64,000 bases of DNA, from NCBI GenBank assembly GCA_965198915.1, contig CBDAQC010000006.1, positions 682,001 through 746,000 on the forward strand, written 5' to 3'. Position 1 is the first letter of the stretch; each line of letters starts with the position of its first letter. Source of the DNA: BOG-908 sp965198915. GTDB lineage: Bacteria > Pseudomonadota > Alphaproteobacteria > Acetobacterales > Acetobacteraceae. Positions 60,901-64,000 of this stretch are shown piece by piece. The translations under genes and the position numbers were made by a program. A model generated the notes under the pieces. It made no database searches, was not told the DNA's origin, and saw only the letters and a program-made list of their open reading frames with translations.

Positions 60901-61036
60901 AGTGCGCTTTGTCGGGATAGAAATCCTCGAAAATATCGAGGTTGATCTCTCCCTTGTTTGCGTCGAGGCCATCGATGAACTTACGGCGCCGCTCCACCAG
61001 CCGCTCAAATTCGCCACTGTGTTGCCCGCCCGTCAT
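57938..61036 (-). CDS. HSP90-like (GHKL, sacsin-type) ATPase with C-terminal degenerate HNH-like motif
   Basis: 1032 residues. The N-terminal ATPase shows the GHKL boxes: N box ELLQNAEDAGATE (residues ~49-61), G1 EHNGRAF (74-80), G2 IGKFGVGFKSVF (103-114). The long middle is uncharacterised. The end carries CQICKGPLPFKIDGSEYFEV (from C929) and YLALCPNHSAMFRLVNGS (C967, H970), the C-x2-C...C-P-N-H framework of HNH nucleases, but the usual EVHH is EVVE, so the metal-binding histidines are missing. ATPase-driven conformational switching plus a disabled or altered nuclease module is the reading; function unknown. Eleven bases after res. Confidence 0.85.
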   Translation of the reverse strand: MTGGQHSGEFERLVERRRKFIDGLDANKGEINLDIFEDFYPDKAHFVYELLQNAEDAGATEIAFTLTPERLVCEHNGRAFTLADVTSITGLHDSTKANAQDKIGKFGVGFKSVFVYTQAPSVRSGDFAFRIVQLILPEPIVPDGALNGRTRFEFPFDNLKKPPEEAYAEIASGLNELDEKTLLFLSSLQSVTWRIGAQSAGEVLRAQHSDYHFEVLKEIGGKTASSSHFLKFDEAVSGLEKQRVAVAFPFDILPGVRSFDSATRLADQLKIVPAEPGSVAVFFPAVKEASGLRFHLHGPFVPELSRASIKETKANAPLFEQLAALAAASLHRIKELGLLTPDFLSVLPNPQDQVPPRYQGIRTAIIAAMKAQPLTPTHDKGHAPASRLIQARVSLKELLSEADIAFLVDHNGEPPLWAIGATQRNNRIDQFLSGLEIRDWGLARFIETLRKRTRDENGLYPIKPEPEFLLWLKQKPAAWMQELYALLHAEAQNVSSQLKTLRIVRLSDGNLSRADQAFFATGTMAGDVPVVDTAVYASGTGKSEKEGAKKFLSEIGVREIGEAEQIELILKRRYTHEAAIPDDKTYLQDLKRFVAFVEETGDGSLFGEFYIFQGADGDWQTPKGIYLDHPYLDTGLAAYYGALTGDAVPKALHARYEKCGISNKNLAAFAEEIGAKVSLEVMHDTCYRNPDWPTLGSAGGAWTAYGINRDYFIPHLDEMLKTPSLELSRLIWKTLTSLSSTFLQAVYRNNSAHNAKYAGSRLVHGLRSAKWVPQGDSEFVRPADALRVLLPKGFPFDPGYAWLKAVQFGETAARKSAQAQQKDAAAKSLGFDDAAAAERARRFANDLSLEEQEKILTEIENRKKSAIPDRPLANPERRAQHVREQAMQAPDKQSEIRERSVSVGREDVKAQADTYLREHYRNADGEVTCQICKGPLPFKIDGSEYFEVVEFLPELTKRHPQNYLALCPNHSAMFRLVNGSRETMREAFQALTDNELEVVLAEQDLTVYFSKTHIIDLNAVLDAEDSLPAGRQ

Positions 61037-61047
61037 CTATAGCCCCC

Positions 61048-63771
61048 TCACGCCACCGCGAATTTCGCAACCAGGCCCTCAAGCGTGGCGCTGCCGATTA
61101 TCTGGTCATCGGGGATCAGCGCGTAGACCCAGGGCTTGCCCGTCCCGCCCTGAGCGTGGGCCGTGGCTGTCCGGCACCATTTGGTGGCGGCAGCGGCCTT
61201 AGCTTTCACGGTCGGATCGTCGAGTTCGTTACGCGCCTTCACCTCAAGGATGAGCATCTTGGCGGCAGTTTCGACCACGAAATCCGGCTCATAGGCCTCG
61301 CCGGAGCGGTAGTCGATGCGGAACTGGTTGCGCCCCGGCTTGAGCCACTTCTCAACGCCGGCATCGCCGTCGATAATGACGGCCAAGCGCCGCTCGGGGT
61401 CGGCATCGAACTTTTGCAGCGGGTAGCAGCACCTCTTGAAGCCGCCAAACACATGCTTGCGTGTCTCGGAAAGCGGCGCGACCGCTTGCTTGAAGTCGCG
61501 CACCCGCTGGCCGTGGGCCACGTTCATCGGCTGAGCTTGCAACAGCATGAAACCACGGGTGACGGTGACTTCGTAGTCGTCTTCGCCCATTGGCGTTTCG
61601 CGGTAGTGCGCCATCATCTGCGCAAAGATGAAGTCGGCGAGCTGGCGACCGTGGCGCAGCAACACGTTCTCCACCTCGGCATCGTCCGTGAGGTAGGAGC
61701 GCACGCGCGCGACAACCTGCCCCGCCAACTTGTAGAGCAGGGCGGCGTGAGCGTCGTAGTCGATCTCATTGCGCTCAATCAGGTAGCGCACGAGATAGTC
61801 CTCGGGTCTCGCCTCACGCGGATCGTCCAGGGTACGCGCCAGATAGACACGCGCCTGGGTGCGCAAATCCTCGATGATGAGGCCGTCCTCGATGGGCCGC
61901 ATGTTGATCGTATCGAGGCTGGCGAGGTCGAAATCCTCGAAGGTGAATGTCACGTGCTTTTTGGGCAGGACGACGATCTGCGGAATGGAGATGGTGCGGT
62001 CGGCGACCGTCTCGGCCACGGTTTTCACGATCTGGTCGATGCGGGGCGCCTCTACCATCCCTTCGAGGGTTCCCTGCGCGGGACGCACCAGTTCCCGCAC
62101 TTCCTCGGCGATCTGCTTCTGTACGTCCTTGTCTCGCAGGGCCTCGGCGCTGCCAAGCTTGCGCTCGTAGCGCTTGATAACGTCGAGCGTCACCTCGGCT
62201 GCTTTGCCCTCCTCGGCGGATCTGAACACAAAGGCGGGGCGCTCCGCTTCGCCAAAACCCGAGATTTCCGGTTGCGCGCCGGTCACGATCATTTCGGCAA
62301 TGGATGGGGTTGTAACCAAGGTGGACCCGGTGGCGGGAATGTCTCCACCTTCGCCGATCTCCAGCGGTTTCATCACGATGGAGCCTGGCTCACGGGCCTT
62401 CGCGATGATGTCGTCGAACCGCTCGTGCGCGATGACGGTGAGCCGGTCCACGGCTGCAAATTCGTCATCACCCCCCTTCGACACCCGCCTGCCAAAAGGC
62501 AGGCGAAGCCCACGCCCCAAGGTTTGCTCGGTAAGGATTTCCGAGGCCGACGCCCGCAGGGGAACAATTGTGTAGAGGCTGGTTACGTCCCAGCCTTCTT
62601 TCAGCTTGTTGACGTGCATGACGATCTCGGTGCGGCCATCCGTCTCCAGCGCAATGAGGCGTTGCACTGCGTCCTCGCTTTCCTCACCACGCAGGGCGGA
62701 GTGAACTTCGGCTACCTTGCCCTTGAAGCGCCCCTTGAAGAACTTCTCGGACTCGATGAACTCGCGCAACCGCTTGGCTTCAGTGGTGTCGGCGGCCACC
62801 ACGAGGATGAACGGCATGACCTTCGGTGCGCCGGTGGTGCGGTGGTAGCGATCTAACTCCACCGCTACATGATCGTGGTAGTGAACTGCGTCTTCCAACT
62901 TGATCTGCTCAAGCTCTTGCGCGCTCACAGAGCGGGGATCGAAGTCCTTGCGCGTAGCGACGGCGGGTTCCTTCACAAACCCGTCGGCCATCGCCTGGCC
63001 CAGCGTGTAGTCGTAGATCACATTGCGGAAGGGCGCAGAGCGCGTACCCACGGTCTTGGGCGTCGCGGTCAGTTCCAGTCCCAGGATAGGCTTCAAGCCG
63101 TCGATGGCATTGGCCCCGGCGCTGGCGCGGTAACGATGCGCCTCGTCCATCAGCAGCACCAGGTCGTCGAGGCGGGAGAGATAGGCATAGTAGCTCTCGC
63201 CGATGGTTTCCTGGAGGCGCTTCATTCGCGGCTTCCCGCGCGGGCTTTCCTCCTTGTTGATCTTATCGACGTTGAAGATGTTGATATGCACGTCGGAGCC
63301 GAACAGGTCCGCCGAGCGGCCACCCTCAAACCGCACACCGACGCCGCTTTCATAGTTATCGCCAGTCACGATCAGCGGCGGATTGGCAGCGAACTCGGCG
63401 ATGCCCTTGAAGACGTATTTGGGGCTCTCGGGTGAGAAGTCGGCGATCAGCTTTTCGTAGATGGTCTTGTTCGGCGCGAGCACGAAGAAGTGGCGGCTTT
63501 TGCCGGTGAGATAGAGGTAGGCGATGAACGCGCCCATCAGGCGCGTTTTGCCCACGCCCGTCGCAAGCGCGAAGCACAGCGACGGGAAATCCCGCTCGAA
63601 CGCTTCGACGCTGGGATAGGCCTCATGGATCGCTTCCAACGCGGCTGCGGTGTAGCCGCCCTTGGACAGCGCCACCCGGCCCAGAACGTCGGCGAGGATT
63701 TCGAGCGAGTCGGCTTGCGGCTTACGAAGCGAAAGGCGTTGACTGATGGTGCGGACGGTGCGGTCGATCAT
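61048..63771 (-). CDS. Type III-like restriction subunit (Res: DEAH helicase + PD-ExK nuclease)
   Basis: 907 residues. SF2 helicase: ATGVGKT at 70-76, LLMDEAHRY (208-211 DEAH), LELTATPKT, then SLYTIVPLRASASEILTEQT and LGRGLRLPFGRR. The C-terminal nuclease has PDFVVETAAKMLILEVKARN (P829-D830, E843-x-K845), complete for PD-(D/E)xK. This is the Res architecture of type III restriction enzymes, which translocate/switch on DNA and cut near the unmethylated site. Its ATG overlaps the Mod stop (ATGA). All motifs intact. Confidence 0.92.
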   Translation of the reverse strand: MIDRTVRTISQRLSLRKPQADSLEILADVLGRVALSKGGYTAAALEAIHEAYPSVEAFERDFPSLCFALATGVGKTRLMGAFIAYLYLTGKSRHFFVLAPNKTIYEKLIADFSPESPKYVFKGIAEFAANPPLIVTGDNYESGVGVRFEGGRSADLFGSDVHINIFNVDKINKEESPRGKPRMKRLQETIGESYYAYLSRLDDLVLLMDEAHRYRASAGANAIDGLKPILGLELTATPKTVGTRSAPFRNVIYDYTLGQAMADGFVKEPAVATRKDFDPRSVSAQELEQIKLEDAVHYHDHVAVELDRYHRTTGAPKVMPFILVVAADTTEAKRLREFIESEKFFKGRFKGKVAEVHSALRGEESEDAVQRLIALETDGRTEIVMHVNKLKEGWDVTSLYTIVPLRASASEILTEQTLGRGLRLPFGRRVSKGGDDEFAAVDRLTVIAHERFDDIIAKAREPGSIVMKPLEIGEGGDIPATGSTLVTTPSIAEMIVTGAQPEISGFGEAERPAFVFRSAEEGKAAEVTLDVIKRYERKLGSAEALRDKDVQKQIAEEVRELVRPAQGTLEGMVEAPRIDQIVKTVAETVADRTISIPQIVVLPKKHVTFTFEDFDLASLDTINMRPIEDGLIIEDLRTQARVYLARTLDDPREARPEDYLVRYLIERNEIDYDAHAALLYKLAGQVVARVRSYLTDDAEVENVLLRHGRQLADFIFAQMMAHYRETPMGEDDYEVTVTRGFMLLQAQPMNVAHGQRVRDFKQAVAPLSETRKHVFGGFKRCCYPLQKFDADPERRLAVIIDGDAGVEKWLKPGRNQFRIDYRSGEAYEPDFVVETAAKMLILEVKARNELDDPTVKAKAAAATKWCRTATAHAQGGTGKPWVYALIPDDQIIGSATLEGLVAKFAVA

Positions 63772-64000
63772 TTGCCAGCCTCCCCGCTGAAAAGGTCATC
63801 CTGCGGAGTGGTCTTGCCGCCATTCTTCCTGCTCGCCTTGGGCGCAGCGCCCGGATCGCCCGGATCGTCCGGCTCACGCGGCGCTTCGGGCAGGTTGGCG
63901 ACGTTGAGGCTGTAGTCGTCCTTGCCCCATTCGCACTTGCGCAGCACCGCCTGCGGAATCTTGCGGATGGTTAGGTTGGGGAAGGCGTCGGCGTTGGCAC
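63768..64000 (-). CDS. Type III-like DNA methyltransferase (Mod), C-terminal end only
   Basis: Only the last ~77 codons are in the window: FPNLTIRKIPQAVLRKCEWG, KDDYSLNVANLPEAPREPDD, then a low-complexity tail ending DDLFSGEAGK. KCEWGKDDYSL resembles the end of type III Mod and other adenine-N6 methyltransferases; together with the ATGA coupling to Res this is the modification subunit. Target recognition and catalytic domains lie outside. Confidence 0.8.
   Translation of the reverse strand, partial: ANADAFPNLTIRKIPQAVLRKCEWGKDDYSLNVANLPEAPREPDDPGDPGAAPKASRKNGGKTTPQDDLFSGEAGK

Larger units (their letters stand above)
49558..64000. mobile_element. Candidate genomic (defence) island beside tRNA-Gly; right end outside window
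   Basis: To the left, nearly every junction carries LIR repeats; from the tRNA rightwards there are none in 14 kb. Gene content is almost entirely toxin-antitoxin, restriction, SMC-like and nuclease-helicase. Codons and intergenic DNA are visibly less GC-biased (for example AATATAAAATTCACCG near 59.2 kb). No integrase and no second tRNA-like repeat are visible, so the exact borders and mobility are unproven. Confidence 0.55.

Noticed and set aside
50863..64000. Assigning the island to BREX, DISARM, Wadjet or Septu
   Set aside because: No PglZ, BrxC, DrmA/DrmB, JetABCD or PtuA/PtuB pair is visible; only generic helicase, methylase and SMC elements are shared.

Overview
The window is GC-rich DNA from an alphaproteobacterium, most likely a member of the Acetobacteraceae (Rhodospirillales). 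The evidence is the gene content and order: lysC next to ubiG and ptsP; rpmH-rnpA-yidD-yidC-engB; ybbN-LON-Trm112; pim-type acyl-CoA genes; and very abundant hairpin repeats between genes. No 16S rRNA or species marker is present, so the family is an inference.

Region 1 (1 to about 49.5 kb) is ordinary chromosomal backbone. It holds nitrogen-PTS and aspartate kinase genes, ubiquinone methylation (ubiG), a ClC chloride channel, a frameshifted winged-helix gene, a ribonucleotide reductase large subunit behind two NrdR boxes, and a KirBac-type potassium channel. A dicarboxylate/fatty-acid degradation set is split between 10.4-14.8 kb (two acyl-CoA dehydrogenases and a CoA ligase) and 40-45 kb (a hydratase/dehydrogenase fusion and a thiolase). 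Next to a crotonase/flavin-oxidoreductase pair lies a degenerate RibB paralogue coupled to an esterase. Further on are ispH, the rpmH-yidC ribosome/membrane-insertion operon, engB, cstA-ybdD, exonuclease III, a coupled three-gene glycan-type cluster (GT2, methyltransferase, SGNH-like), an OPT transporter, and the ybbN-LON-Trm112 group. Nearly every gene junction carries a roughly 50-160 bp hairpin element, here called LIR-1 (about 20 loci); three junctions carry a second family, LIR-2.

Region 2 (49,558 to the right end) looks like a genomic island inserted beside tRNA-Gly(GCC). The LIR repeats stop there, base composition is visibly less GC-biased, and nearly all genes fit defence or conflict functions. 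They are a TacA/TacT-type toxin-antitoxin pair; an operon of a XRE regulator, a 73-residue protein and a Rad50/SMC-like ATPase with a zinc hook; and an operon of a type III-like DNA methyltransferase (partial), a Res-type helicase-nuclease, a 1032-residue HSP90-like ATPase with a degenerate HNH-like tail, and a 1135-residue TM0106-family nuclease/RNase-H-fold/helicase fusion. In the second operon the genes overlap (ATGA) or are only 11 bp apart, implying co-expression. I do not recognise this combination as a named defence system, and it is the main candidate for an undescribed one.

Inside region 1 the genes mostly serve separate core pathways. Tight couplings (ATGA or similar overlaps) mark the real operons: lysC-NMO, crotonase-NMO2, RibB-like-esterase, rnpA-yidD-yidC, GT2-methyltransferase-SGNH, cstA-ybdD. 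All functions are read from protein motifs; no database search was possible.
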